A DNA stretch of 64,000 nucleotides. Source: Streptomyces beigongshangae (GTDB lineage Bacteria; Actinomycetota; Actinomycetes; Streptomycetales; Streptomycetaceae). The notes beneath the pieces were generated by a model, which did no database searches, had not been told where the DNA came from, and saw only the letters and a list, made by a program, of their open reading frames with translations. Both the position numbers and the translations under genes were made by a program. Below are positions 7,583 through 16,792 of the stretch, piece after piece. Within the stretch, counting starts at the first letter, position 1, and each line of letters begins with the position of its first letter. Location: NCBI RefSeq assembly GCF_019710745.1, contig NZ_JAHKJW010000019.1, forward strand, positions 62,001 to 126,000. Reading direction: 5' to 3'.

Positions 7583-8458
7583 ATGAGCTTTGGGCAGGGA
7601 GGACCCCAGTGGGGCTCCGGGGGATCGGGTTCTCAGCCGCCTCGGTGGAGCAACAGCTCGCCGGACTGGGCGGCGCTGGCCGAGGCGGCCGAGGCACGCA
7701 ACCGGCGCCGCAGGTGGATGCTGATAGGCGGCGGCGCCCTGGCCACCGTGGCCGTGGGCGCGGCCGTCGCCCTGGCGGTGGTCTCGGCGGACGGCAACGG
7801 GCAGGCTTCGAACAGACCGGCCTCCCAGCTGCCCGCCACCGCGGACGTCCCGGCGGACACCACCGGGCCCGGTCCGTCCTTCGAGGAGACCTCGGCGCCG
7901 CCGCCGCTGGACCCGAAGGACTTCATATCCGATGTGAAGAAGGACACCGCGACGCTCGGCCCGGACCTCCTCTTCCCGGGCACGCGGCTGACGATGGGCG
8001 AGACCGTCTACAAGAAGGGCGCGCTGGCGTCCACGAAGAACTGCGCGGCGGCCGCGCAGGGCACGCTCGGCGCCGTCCTGACCGACAACGGCTGCACCCG
8101 CCTGATGCGCGTCACGTACGCGAAGGACGGGGTGGCGGTGACGGTCGGCGTGGCCGTCTTCGACACCGAGGCCAGGGCGCTGAAGGCGAAGACCGACGCC
8201 GACAAGCAGAGCGTCGTGCAGTCCCTGCCCGGTGAGGACGTCCCGGTCTTCTGCCGCTCCGCGATCTGCCGCTCGACGACCAACTCGTACGGCCGCTACG
8301 CCTACTTCACGGTCGCCGGTTTCACGAACGGCAAGGACGTGACCCCGAAGGACGCCGAGGTCTTCAGGACCGGCGACGACCTGGCCGAGTTCACGTTCCG
8401 CCAGATCCGCCGCCGCGGCGAGGCCCAGGCGTCGGCCGCGGCCGAGGCCGGCCGGTAG
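7583..8458 (+). CDS. Single-pass membrane-anchored hypothetical protein
   Basis: About 291 residues from the ATG at 7583 (MSFGQGGPQWGSGGSGSQPP). The start is chosen because the Gly/Pro/Ser-rich cytoplasmic tail followed by RNRRRRWMLIGG and a hydrophobic helix at about residues 46-66 is a common Streptomyces arrangement. No ribosome binding site is obvious. After the helix comes a linker rich in Pro and Thr, then a globular extracytoplasmic domain with cysteines (KNCAAA, NGCTRLMR, VFCRSAICRS) that may form disulfides. I do not recognise the domain. It converges on the glycan operon, 31 bp from its last gene. Confidence 0.8.
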   Translation: MSFGQGGPQWGSGGSGSQPPRWSNSSPDWAALAEAAEARNRRRRWMLIGGGALATVAVGAAVALAVVSADGNGQASNRPASQLPATADVPADTTGPGPSFEETSAPPPLDPKDFISDVKKDTATLGPDLLFPGTRLTMGETVYKKGALASTKNCAAAAQGTLGAVLTDNGCTRLMRVTYAKDGVAVTVGVAVFDTEARALKAKTDADKQSVVQSLPGEDVPVFCRSAICRSTTNSYGRYAYFTVAGFTNGKDVTPKDAEVFRTGDDLAEFTFRQIRRRGEAQASAAAEAGR

Positions 8459-8489
8459 GACGACCGCCCACCCGTCCGCCGTCACCGGT

Positions 8490-9242
8490 TCACCGGTGTC
8501 TGAGCCGCAGCCTCACCGGCACCAGGGCCGACTCCAGCTGGGTGCGCAGGGTCATCTTCGAGACCCCCTCGGTCCGCTCCTCGAAGCGGATCGGGATCTC
8601 CACGGCGCTGTGCCCCGCGCGTACGGCCTTGTACTTGAGCTCGACCTGGAAGCTGTACCCGGCGCTGTCCAGGGAGTGCAGGTCCACGTCGCGCAGGGTC
8701 CGGGCCGACCAGAGGTTGAAGCCCGCGGTGATGTCGCGGATCTTCGTGCCGAGCACGGTGCGCGCGTAGCTGTTGGCGAAGCGGGACAGCAGCACGCGGT
8801 GCGCGCTCCACTCCTCGTCCAGCGAGCCGCCCTCGACGTACCGGCTGCCGACGACCAGGCCGACACCCGAGGCCACGGCGGTGCCGAGCATGCGGGGGAC
8901 CGCCTCCACGGGGTGGCTGCCGTCGGCGTCCATCTGCACGACGTACTCGGCGCCCTCGTCGAGCGCGGCGCTCATGCCCGCGACGTACGCGCGCCCGAGC
9001 CCGTCCTTCGCGGTCCGGTGCAGCACGCTCATCCGGTGGGGCCCGTCGCCGTTGTACTTCTCCGCGAGCTCCTCGGCTATCCGTCCGGTACCGTCCGGAC
9101 TGGAGTCGTCCACCACCTTCAGGTGCAGCCCGGCCAGCGGCAGTTGCAGCACGGCCTCGGCCATTCCCGGCAGATTGGCCGCTTCGTTGTACGTGGGCAT
9201 CACCACCGTGACGGCCACGTCCGCCCCCAGGTCGTACGTCAT
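8490..9242 (-). CDS. Polyprenol monophosphomannose synthase (GT2)
   Basis: About 250 residues from the ATG at 9242, which has GGGGAGGG at good spacing; an ATG at 9260 is the alternative. It has the GT2 dolichol/polyprenol-phosphate mannose synthase motifs: VVMPTYNEAANLPGM, VVDDSSPDGTG, the metal-binding DADGSHP, and GSRYVEGG. The C-terminal half contains RIRDITAGFNLW-like KIRDITAGFNLWS and IPIRFEER. It has no C-terminal membrane helices, as in the soluble class. It would move mannose (or another hexose) from a GDP-sugar to a polyprenyl phosphate, a donor that GT39-type enzymes use. It is the last gene of the operon, behind two GT39-like genes. Confidence 0.85.
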   Translation of the reverse strand: MTYDLGADVAVTVVMPTYNEAANLPGMAEAVLQLPLAGLHLKVVDDSSPDGTGRIAEELAEKYNGDGPHRMSVLHRTAKDGLGRAYVAGMSAALDEGAEYVVQMDADGSHPVEAVPRMLGTAVASGVGLVVGSRYVEGGSLDEEWSAHRVLLSRFANSYARTVLGTKIRDITAGFNLWSARTLRDVDLHSLDSAGYSFQVELKYKAVRAGHSAVEIPIRFEERTEGVSKMTLRTQLESALVPVRLRLRHR

Positions 9243-9316
9243 CTCTTTCGCCCTCCCCATTCGATTGCCCCCGTCCGGACACGGGGTCCCCCGCGTCCGG
9301 AACTGCGGAACCCAAC

Positions 9317-11194
9317 TCAGGTGTGCACCCTGCGCTTGGCGGCGTCGTCCCTTTCCAGGGGCGAGTCGTCCGTCGCGGCGCGTGTCCTCTCGAGGAGCAC
9401 GAGCTGGAGGTATGGCAGCCTCTCGGTCCTCACGACCTCGAAGCCCTTGCGGATCCCGGCCGCCGACGCCTTCGGCATACCGCTGAACGGCTGCCCGTCG
9501 GGCGTCGTCGACACGAGCCACAGCCGGTCGGTCCCGGCCAGGCACTCGGCGGGATGCGCGCACTCGGCCGCGTCGAACGAGCCCCGCTCCTGCGGGGTGC
9601 GGGACATCAGCAGGTCCTTCGGACGGCCCGCGACGTCGCGCAATTCGTAGGCCATGGCCCGGCGCTCCGTCATCACACCGCTGAAGACGATGCCGTCGCC
9701 CTTCCTCTGTCCGGCCTCGATGATCCGCGCGGCACCGCGGAAGTCCGGTTCGCCCAGCGCGTTCTGCCGGGTCTCACGGATGCCCGGCAGCGACTGGAAG
9801 GCGATCGCGGCGACCGCGACCGCCACGAGCACCCGGCCCAGGCCGCGCCGCGCGGCCGTCCCGGTGCCTGTCCCGGTCCCGGCCACGGCCCCGGTCCCGG
9901 CCACGGGCCCCGCGATCCGGACCACGGCGACGGCGGCGAGCAGCACCCAGGCGGGCGCCGTGAACAGCAGGTAGCGCGGCAGGAAGAGGTGCAGCTGCGC
10001 GGCGGTGACATAGGTCGCCACCGGCGGCACCACGACCCAGACGGCCAGCGGCAGGGCCGACCGGCCCGCGAAGAACAGCCCGATCACTCCGAGCACCATC
10101 ACCGGCACGGCCACCGCCCGGGAACCGAAGAGGTTCTCCGGGAAGTCCAGCAGGTCCTCGACCCCGGGGTTGTTCCAGGCGATCTGCCCGCTCTGCCCCG
10201 AGCCCGAGACGGCCATCGGAACGACGAAGGACATGCCCAGGGTGAAGGCCGCGGCGTAGGCCCAGCCGACGATCCTGTCACCCGCGCGCCGCGCCGCCAC
10301 GATCATCACCAGATGCGCGCCGAGCACCGCCACCGAGGCCAGGTGACTCCAGCCGATCAGCGGCACCGACAGGGTGTAGGCGACCCACACCTTGAAGGAC
10401 GGCCTGTCCAGGGCCCGTGCGAGCAGCAGCGTCGACAGCAGTACGGCCGCCACGGCGAAGGCGTACGGCCGTATCTCCTGCCCGAACCGGGTCGTGACCG
10501 GGACGACGGCGAAGGCGAGCCCCGCGAGGATCCCCGTCTGCGGGGTGAACAGCCGCCGCCCCAGGAGGGCGAGCAGCCCGGCGGAGGCCGCCATGGCCAC
10601 CGCGCCCGGGATGCGCAGCGCGGTCGGGGAGTCCCCGGCGAGGGCCACCCAGCCGTGCATGAACACGTAGTACGGCGTGAACACGACGTCGATCGACCGG
10701 ATCAGCAGGCTCAGGTCGTGCAACGACAGCGAGGCCGCCCACCAGGTGGCGTGCTCGTCCCGCCAGAGCTGCCGGTCGCCGATGCCGCGCAGGATCAGGG
10801 CGAGGGCGACCGCCATGGGCAGCAGAAAGGTCACCGCCGTGGCGAGTCGGCCCCCGCCCCCGGGGCGCCCGGACCCCTCGTCGCCGGTCCCGCCCTCGGG
10901 CGGCTCCGGGGAGACGGCCGCCGGCCCCGCGGAGGTGGTCGCCGGCTCCGCGGGGCCGGTGACCGTGTGACTACGGTGCCCGCCGCCGTACGGGGCCTGC
11001 CCGGGACCGGCGTACGCGTCCTGCCCGGGACCGGCGTGACCGTCCTGGCCCGCGTACCGGCCCTGCCCCGCGTAGGAGCCCTGCCCCGTGTACGAGCCCT
11101 GCCCGGCATAGGCACTCCGTCCCGTGTACAGGTCGTGGTCCCCCTGGGCCTCGGGACGTCCGCCTTCGTACGGCGGAAAGGCGTCGCCACTCAT
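9317..11194 (-). CDS. GT39-family membrane glycosyltransferase with repeat-rich N-terminus
   Basis: 625 residues from the ATG at 11194, which overlaps the previous stop as ATGA. Residues 1-130 are a low-complexity tail with repeats of the Y(A/T)GQG and YAGPGQ type. A polytopic membrane part follows, beginning TAVTFLLPMAVALALIL. The first periplasmic loop has QLWRDEHATWWAA with the Asp-Glu pair expected of GT39/PMT-like enzymes, then VFTPYYVFMHGW and FGQEIRPYA. About ten hydrophobic segments are seen, then a soluble C-terminal domain. It likely uses a polyprenyl-phosphate sugar from the downstream mannose synthase. The acceptor is unknown. Confidence 0.8.
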   Translation of the reverse strand: MSGDAFPPYEGGRPEAQGDHDLYTGRSAYAGQGSYTGQGSYAGQGRYAGQDGHAGPGQDAYAGPGQAPYGGGHRSHTVTGPAEPATTSAGPAAVSPEPPEGGTGDEGSGRPGGGGRLATAVTFLLPMAVALALILRGIGDRQLWRDEHATWWAASLSLHDLSLLIRSIDVVFTPYYVFMHGWVALAGDSPTALRIPGAVAMAASAGLLALLGRRLFTPQTGILAGLAFAVVPVTTRFGQEIRPYAFAVAAVLLSTLLLARALDRPSFKVWVAYTLSVPLIGWSHLASVAVLGAHLVMIVAARRAGDRIVGWAYAAAFTLGMSFVVPMAVSGSGQSGQIAWNNPGVEDLLDFPENLFGSRAVAVPVMVLGVIGLFFAGRSALPLAVWVVVPPVATYVTAAQLHLFLPRYLLFTAPAWVLLAAVAVVRIAGPVAGTGAVAGTGTGTGTAARRGLGRVLVAVAVAAIAFQSLPGIRETRQNALGEPDFRGAARIIEAGQRKGDGIVFSGVMTERRAMAYELRDVAGRPKDLLMSRTPQERGSFDAAECAHPAECLAGTDRLWLVSTTPDGQPFSGMPKASAAGIRKGFEVVRTERLPYLQLVLLERTRAATDDSPLERDDAAKRRVHT

Positions 11195-13035
11195 CGCTTC
11201 ACCCAGATCCGGAACGCACCGTCGCCCTTGCTCGTCGTGAAGCGCGACACCGCGGCCAGGCGGTAGTGGGGATTGCCGCGCAACGCGTCGGCCACGGCCT
11301 GGTCGACCTCCGGCGTGACGGTCCCGCGCAACACGATGACGTCGAACTTCGCGTCCTCGACCGCGGCACGGTAGGCATCGGGGCCGGAGTGCTGCCTGCC
11401 CTTCCTGTCCTGGTAGTCCATGCCGAACGTGCTCTGCCACTGGCCGTAGTCGGTCTTGTCCCGCAGGTAGTACGCGGGGACCTCGTGCTCCTCGGCGAGG
11501 TAACTGCCCTCGCGGTCGACCATGGTGCGCAGGATCGCCGTCATCTCCCTGGAGTCCGGAAAGCTGTACGCCTGCTGCGACTGCACCATGCCGAACACCA
11601 GGGTCAGCACGTACAGCATGATCCCGAGCTGCGGGTGCCTGAAGTGCGGTCCGACGAGCCGGGACATGCCCAGGCCCGCCATCGGGCCGGCGAAGAGCAG
11701 TCCGAAGCCCACGTGCTTGAAGAGCGAGATCTCCGTCTGCAGGTGGATCTGGTAGGCCGGGGCGAGCAGCGCCGTCCCGGTCAGCACCACGCCGAGCGAG
11801 ATCCGCCGGAACCTTCCCGGCCCCTGTCTGTCGACCCACGGCATCTCGCCCATGTGCGGGCGGACCACATAGGCGATCGAGCCCCCGAGCGCGGCGAGGA
11901 ACATCAGCCCGCCCCATTCGGAGCTGTGCCGCAGGATCGTCATCGCCGTGTCGGCGCCCTTGGCACGGTCGGTGGTGGTCTGGCTGATACCGCCGAGCGA
12001 ACCGGCGAAGACGTAAGCGACGCCCAGCATGAGGAGCATCGCCCCGCCGAGCAGGACGCCGCGGACGAGCGCGAGCACGCCGCGGTGCCGGTACGCGGTG
12101 AGCACCGCGAGGACCACCAGGGTCGGCAGGTAGAGGCCCGCCGCGTACTTCGTGCCGAAGGCCAGGAACGCCGGGGGCGCCGCGAGCACGACCGCCGCGA
12201 TGTGCGACCGGCCGGTCCTTACGACGATCCAGAACGACAGGGCCAGCAGGAAGACCGCCGGGGCGTCGAAGGTGGCGAAGTTGCCGAGGAACACCGTCGA
12301 CTGGATGACGGAGAACAGGGCCGCCGCCCCGAGCGCCGCCCGGACGTTGAACATCCGGCGGGTCGTCGCGTACAGCAGCGCGGTCGCGCCGAGCATGAGG
12401 AGAAGACTGACGACGCGCACTCCGGCGAGCCCGGCCACGCTGTCGACCATGGCCGCGAGCACCGGGTACAGCTTCGGGTAGCCCGAGAAGTAGCCCTCGA
12501 AGTCGCCCGGCACGGGCGTGCCGTTCAGGATGTTGCCGATCTCGTGGTGACCGGCCGCGATGTAGAGCGCCTCGTCCTGGAAGGCGGTGCCGCGCAGCCG
12601 CAGCGAGAGCCCCGCCTGGATCAGCAGCACGCACAGGAGCACCCAGCGCCCCAGCAGCCTGCTGCGTCCTCCGTCCACCGACCACGCCGACTCCTGTACG
12701 GGCGGCAGGGTGTAACCGGGCTTCGCCGGCTCGGGCGCGACGGCCGCGGGAGCCTGCTCGGGTCCGGGCCGGGGCCGGGGCTCGGTGTACGACGCGTACG
12801 GGTCGAAGGGCGCGTACGTCTCGTACGCCTGCTGGTCCGTGTACGAGGACGTCAGGTCGTGGGCGTCGAAACGCCAGCCGCCGGTCTCGGTGACCTGGCC
12901 CTGGCCGTGACCGTGACCGTGGTACGGCTGGTCCTCCCGGCCGTACTGCTGCCCGTACCCGTACCCGTACCCGTGCCCGTACTCGTCGTGCGTCTCGGGG
13001 CCGTCCGCCCGCGTGGGCGTGCCTCGGTCGTTCAT
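11191..13035 (-). CDS. GT39-family membrane glycosyltransferase with Gly/Tyr/His-rich N-terminus
   Basis: 614 residues. The N-terminal ~120 residues are cytoplasmic and low in complexity (YGHGYGYGYGQQYG, YHGHGHGQGQ), then Pro-rich. The membrane part begins WVLLCVLLIQAGLSLRL, followed by TAFQDEALYIAAGHHEI with the Asp-Glu pair of GT39-like enzymes, and about ten further hydrophobic segments. The C-terminal domain (SFPDSREMTAILRTMV, YYLRDKTDYGQWQSTFGMDY) is probably extracytoplasmic. Start and stop overlap the neighbouring genes by ATGA, so translation is likely coupled. The sugar and acceptor cannot be read from the sequence. Confidence 0.82.
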   Translation of the reverse strand: MNDRGTPTRADGPETHDEYGHGYGYGYGQQYGREDQPYHGHGHGQGQVTETGGWRFDAHDLTSSYTDQQAYETYAPFDPYASYTEPRPRPGPEQAPAAVAPEPAKPGYTLPPVQESAWSVDGGRSRLLGRWVLLCVLLIQAGLSLRLRGTAFQDEALYIAAGHHEIGNILNGTPVPGDFEGYFSGYPKLYPVLAAMVDSVAGLAGVRVVSLLLMLGATALLYATTRRMFNVRAALGAAALFSVIQSTVFLGNFATFDAPAVFLLALSFWIVVRTGRSHIAAVVLAAPPAFLAFGTKYAAGLYLPTLVVLAVLTAYRHRGVLALVRGVLLGGAMLLMLGVAYVFAGSLGGISQTTTDRAKGADTAMTILRHSSEWGGLMFLAALGGSIAYVVRPHMGEMPWVDRQGPGRFRRISLGVVLTGTALLAPAYQIHLQTEISLFKHVGFGLLFAGPMAGLGMSRLVGPHFRHPQLGIMLYVLTLVFGMVQSQQAYSFPDSREMTAILRTMVDREGSYLAEEHEVPAYYLRDKTDYGQWQSTFGMDYQDRKGRQHSGPDAYRAAVEDAKFDVIVLRGTVTPEVDQAVADALRGNPHYRLAAVSRFTTSKGDGAFRIWVKR

Positions 13036-14063
13036 GGCTTGGTCACGTCGAATCCGAAGCGCGGGTCGGCCGCCTCCTGCTTGAAGGTCTTCTCGGACAG
13101 CGGACCGCTCTCGATGCGCCAGTCCGTCTCCTTGTCGAAGTTGAACCAGACGAACCCGATGACGTCGTCGCGCTCCGCGGTCCCCCGGAAGAGGGACCTG
13201 ATGGCGGCGGGCTTGCGCTCACCGGCCTGCGCCGCCGTCTCCGCGATGATGAGGGGTTTGCGCGTGAAGCCCCGGATCTGGGCCATCGTCGGCCCGTACA
13301 GCGACTGGTAGGTCGAGGGACCCGTGTCCGCGTAGTAGCCGACGACACCGACCCAGTCGACGTAGTCGTCGCCCGGCCAGTACGGCTCCAGCTTCACCTT
13401 CGGCATCGGGTGGGTGACGTTCGGGCTCCACACCCAGATGACCTGGGTGGCGCCCTCCTCGCCGAAGAGGTCGTGGATGTGCTGGTACGCGGCGGTGAAG
13501 TCGGCCGCGCTCGTCCTCTCGGTGCCCCAGGGGTACCAGAAGCCGTTCATCTCGTGCGCGAAACTGAGCGCGACGGGCAGGTTCAGTTCCCTGACGGACT
13601 GCGCGTACTCACGGATGTACGCGTCCTCCTTGCCGGAGGCGATGTCCTTCATGCTCGTCCCGAAGGGCTCCCACGCGATGAACGCCAGCGCCCCGTAGTC
13701 CCAGGAGTTCCGCACGAGCGCCTGCTCGTACCGGTCGCCCCACGCGGAGTAGAACTCCACCAGGTTGGGTTTCTTGCCGGCCCGCCCGGCGAAGTCCTCG
13801 ACGGCCCCCATCCTGGCGGGAGCACCGTCGGCGGCCACCCCCAGGTACTTCTTCTCCGGTTCGAGCAGCGGCCGCACGTCGTACGGCGGCTCCGGCTTCG
13901 CGGACCCGCCGGAGTCACCGCCGTCCACGGCACCCGGCTGCGCGCCCCGGCTGCGCTCGTACTGGTCGCGGCCCTCCTCGGAGAAGGTGCTGCACCCGGC
14001 CAGGAGCGCACCGGCGACGAGCACGGCGGCGAGCGCCCGCACGCGGCGTACGGAAGAACTCAT
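13032..14063 (-). CDS. GH26-like glycoside hydrolase lipoprotein
   Basis: 343 residues. The N-terminus RRVRALAAVLVAGALLAGC is a lipoprotein signal with the lipidated Cys at residue 24, so the enzyme should be anchored outside the membrane. The catalytic domain has SFAHEMNGFWYPWG with the likely acid/base Glu171, and KPLIIAETAAQ with the likely nucleophile Glu275. This pattern fits clan GH-A and GH26 (beta-mannanase or beta-1,3/1,4-glucanase-like). YSAWG, WSPN and DYVDWVGVVGY are also typical. It lies between a polysaccharide synthase and a GT39 gene with ATGA overlaps on both sides. It may trim or release the glycan. Confidence 0.85.
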   Translation of the reverse strand: MSSSVRRVRALAAVLVAGALLAGCSTFSEEGRDQYERSRGAQPGAVDGGDSGGSAKPEPPYDVRPLLEPEKKYLGVAADGAPARMGAVEDFAGRAGKKPNLVEFYSAWGDRYEQALVRNSWDYGALAFIAWEPFGTSMKDIASGKEDAYIREYAQSVRELNLPVALSFAHEMNGFWYPWGTERTSAADFTAAYQHIHDLFGEEGATQVIWVWSPNVTHPMPKVKLEPYWPGDDYVDWVGVVGYYADTGPSTYQSLYGPTMAQIRGFTRKPLIIAETAAQAGERKPAAIRSLFRGTAERDDVIGFVWFNFDKETDWRIESGPLSEKTFKQEAADPRFGFDVTKP

Positions 14064-15718
14064 GCGGTCGCTTCCTGCACTTCCTGTGCTTCCGGTACTT
14101 CCCGCGCTTCCTGGGCGCGCGGCTGCACGAGGACCCGGCCGACGACCATCGCGTAGAAGAGTCCGGCCGACAGCATCAGCGCGAAGTCCGGCGGATAGAG
14201 GGTGAGCATGCGCCAGGCGGCGACGGCGACCCAGACCACGGCCGTGCCGCCGGTCCAGAGGATCATGCAGTTCCAGTAGCGGCGCATGCCGTTCTTCTTG
14301 GCGCCCGCCGAACCCGTGGGCTTCCAGCCCATCGGGCGGCCCCGCAGCACGTCCCAGACGGCGAAGACGTGCGACCAGCCGTACATGACCCGCACGGCCC
14401 ATGCCTCCAGCCGGTACGGCGCCCGGTGCCACAGCGGCAGCACCAGCGTTACGTACGCGATGCTCGGCAGCACCCACAGGGCGGCCTCGGCGCGCAGCAG
14501 GTCGGGGCGCAGGACCAGCAGGCCGAGCGGGATGACCGGCGCGATGAAGGTGGCGAGCGCGGTCTGGAGGTAGTAGAGGAAGCCCGACACGTAGCAGAGC
14601 CGGGTCTTGAACTTGAGGTCCATCTCCCAGAACCGCTTGCTGGTGAGCAGTTCGAGCGAGCCCATGCACCAGCGGTACTGCTGGTTGTGGAAGGCTCCGG
14701 CCGTGTCCGGGCACACCCCGGCGGACAGCGCGACGGGCACGTAGCGCAGCTTCCAGCCGAGGGCCCGCAGGTCGAACCCGGTGTACATGTCCTCGGAGTG
14801 CTCGATCAGGGTGATGCCGCCGGTCTGCTCCAGGGCCGCGCGCCGGTACACGGCGCACGAGCCGACGCAGATGGAACCGTCCAGGTCCTCGCGGGAGGTC
14901 TGCACGGAGCGGTAGAACTGCTCCTGAACGGCCCCCGCGCCGCGCTCGATCCAGTTCTGCCGGTCGACGATGCGGAAGAACTGCGGCGACTGCACGATCG
15001 CGACCTTCTCGTCGGCGTCCATGTGCGGCAGCAGTTCGTCGAGCAGGTCGGCGCGCGGCGCGAAGTCGGCGTCCAGGATCAGGATGTGGTCGCCGCCGGT
15101 CTTCTCGAAGGCGTGGTTGAGGTTGCCGGCCTTCTTGAACCAGCCGCGGTCGGGCCGCACCACGTAGTGGAAGCCGAAGTCGGCGGCCATGGCCCCGACC
15201 TCGGCCTCGGCCGCGTCGTCCAGGACGTACGTCCTCACGGCGCCCCGGTAGCTGCCGGCGAGCCGGTTCACATGGACCCAGGTGTTGTGCAGCACTTCCA
15301 GCGGCTCACCGCACACCGGCAGGAAGATGTCCACGCTCGGGTACACCGGGGGCCGCCACGTGCGCACGAGGCGTTTGTGGCCCTTGATGTCGAAGTCCTT
15401 GCTGAGCCCGTCGAGGTACAGCGAGATCAGGTAGTCCGCGATGACGAACGCCAGCAGCGGCAGCGTCAGCCAGAACCACGGGCTGGAGGCCGTGAACAGG
15501 AACTGGCTCACGGCCAGGCACGCGAAGCTGATCAGCGAACCGACCGTCAGCACCCACAGGTACCGGCGTGAGTACGAGTACTTCTCGACGTCGTCCGGCG
15601 GCGTCGGCAGGAGCCCATGGATCTCATGGAGTTCACGGAGCCCACGGAGTTCACGGCTCCGCGGCGCCTTCTTTCGTTTCCTGTTCTGCGGAACGCGAGC
15701 AGTGCCCACCGCACCCAT
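14060..15718 (-). CDS. Processive GT2 glycosyltransferase (cellulose synthase-like)
   Basis: 552 residues. Two membrane helices (about 53-75 and 80-100) precede the catalytic domain. The processive beta-glycan synthase signature is complete: Asp167/168 in VLDDAAEAE, DADFAPR (Asp216, Asp218), HSEDMYTG (Asp310) and QQYRW (346-350). Further helices follow to the C-terminus. There is no PilZ domain, so no c-di-GMP control is visible. The ends are unusual: RELRGLRELHEIHGLL near the N-terminus and EAREVPEAQEVQEA at the C-terminus are short repeats. First gene of the operon. It probably extrudes a beta-linked polysaccharide that the later genes modify. No glxA-like or cellulase partner of the known cslA locus is nearby. 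Confidence 0.87.
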   Translation of the reverse strand: MGAVGTARVPQNRKRKKAPRSRELRGLRELHEIHGLLPTPPDDVEKYSYSRRYLWVLTVGSLISFACLAVSQFLFTASSPWFWLTLPLLAFVIADYLISLYLDGLSKDFDIKGHKRLVRTWRPPVYPSVDIFLPVCGEPLEVLHNTWVHVNRLAGSYRGAVRTYVLDDAAEAEVGAMAADFGFHYVVRPDRGWFKKAGNLNHAFEKTGGDHILILDADFAPRADLLDELLPHMDADEKVAIVQSPQFFRIVDRQNWIERGAGAVQEQFYRSVQTSREDLDGSICVGSCAVYRRAALEQTGGITLIEHSEDMYTGFDLRALGWKLRYVPVALSAGVCPDTAGAFHNQQYRWCMGSLELLTSKRFWEMDLKFKTRLCYVSGFLYYLQTALATFIAPVIPLGLLVLRPDLLRAEAALWVLPSIAYVTLVLPLWHRAPYRLEAWAVRVMYGWSHVFAVWDVLRGRPMGWKPTGSAGAKKNGMRRYWNCMILWTGGTAVVWVAVAAWRMLTLYPPDFALMLSAGLFYAMVVGRVLVQPRAQEAREVPEAQEVQEATA

Positions 15719-15908
15719 GCGAAACCCCCGGGGCCGATCAGGCCCGTAACCCCCACCTGAGCTCGGCGACCCTTGATCGAACTTTCAACCGAGCAGCGAA
15801 AGCATAACCGAGTTTCAGGGGGTACGTCCGAACGGATCTGTTACGCCGGGGTTTCGTCACCCGCCACAGTGGGCAGACATCACTGATTGTGCCTCTTGCG
15901 CGGGCCGT
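15719..15908 (-). promoter_or_regulatory. Likely promoter region of the glycan operon
   Basis: 190 bp between truA (3' end) and the GT2 gene. It contains the only gap large enough for the operon promoter. No clear -35/-10 pair or operator is visible to me. Confidence 0.35.
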
Positions 15909-16766
15909 TCAGCAGCACCCCGCCCCCGGCAGCGTCCGCCGGTTCCGCGCCTCCTTGTTCCGCGCCGCCAGCAGCTCGTCGGCCGGGTACCCGACCTCCT
16001 CCAGCGTCAGCCCGTGCGGCCGCACCACGTGCACGGCGGAGTCCCGTATCCCCGCGGCGAGCACCTTCGCGGGCCAGTCGGCGCCGCGGTGCCCGTCCCC
16101 CACGAAGATCAGCGCCCCGATGAGCGAGCGCACCATGTTGTGGCAGAAGGCGTCGGCGCGCACGGTGGCGGTCACGACCCCGTCGCTCCCCCGCTCCAGG
16201 CTCAGCTCCTGGAGCGTACGGATGGTCGTGGCGCCCTCGCGCTTCTTGCAGTACGCGGCGAAGTCGTGCTCCCCGAGCAGTCCCCGGGCGGCCTCGTTCA
16301 TGGCGTCGACGTCGAGCGGCCGGTCGTGCCACAGGACATGGCCGCGCAGCAGGGGGTCGACCCCGCCCGGGTGGTCGGCCATGCGGTAGGCGTACCGCCG
16401 CCAGACGGCCGAGAACCGCGCGTTGAAGCCGCCGGGCGCCTCCGTCAGCGCCCATACGCGCACGTCCTTGGGCAGCCGCCCGGCCAGCCGCTTCAGCAGC
16501 TTCTCCCGGTGCTCGGCCCACAGCTCCCCGGGCAGGTCGACATGTGCCACCTGCCCCCGGGCGTGCACCCCGGCGTCGGTCCGTCCGGCCACGGTCAGCT
16601 CGTACACGGCCTCGCCCGACCGCGTCACGGTCCGCAGGGCGTCCTCGATCGTGCCCTGCACGGTCCTGCGCCCCCGGGCCTGCTTGGCCCACCCGGAGAA
16701 CTCGCTCCCGTCGTACGAGAGATCCATCCGGACACGGACATGACCGGGCGCTGCTTCGTCACTCAC
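15909..16766 (-). CDS. truA: tRNA pseudouridine(38-40) synthase
   Basis: 285 residues. TruA makes pseudouridine at positions 38-40 of tRNA anticodon stems. The catalytic Asp is in VAGRTDAGVHARGQVAH. LSYDGSEFSGWAKQ, RRYAYRM, and DAFCHNMVRSLIGAL are family motifs. It follows rplQ, as in many bacteria, but a strong hairpin separates the two. The C-terminus ends in GAGCC, a pair of cysteines of unknown meaning. Confidence 0.94.
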   Translation of the reverse strand: MSDEAAPGHVRVRMDLSYDGSEFSGWAKQARGRRTVQGTIEDALRTVTRSGEAVYELTVAGRTDAGVHARGQVAHVDLPGELWAEHREKLLKRLAGRLPKDVRVWALTEAPGGFNARFSAVWRRYAYRMADHPGGVDPLLRGHVLWHDRPLDVDAMNEAARGLLGEHDFAAYCKKREGATTIRTLQELSLERGSDGVVTATVRADAFCHNMVRSLIGALIFVGDGHRGADWPAKVLAAGIRDSAVHVVRPHGLTLEEVGYPADELLAARNKEARNRRTLPGAGCC

Positions 16767-16792
16767 CTGGAGATCCTTTCAGAAATACGAGA

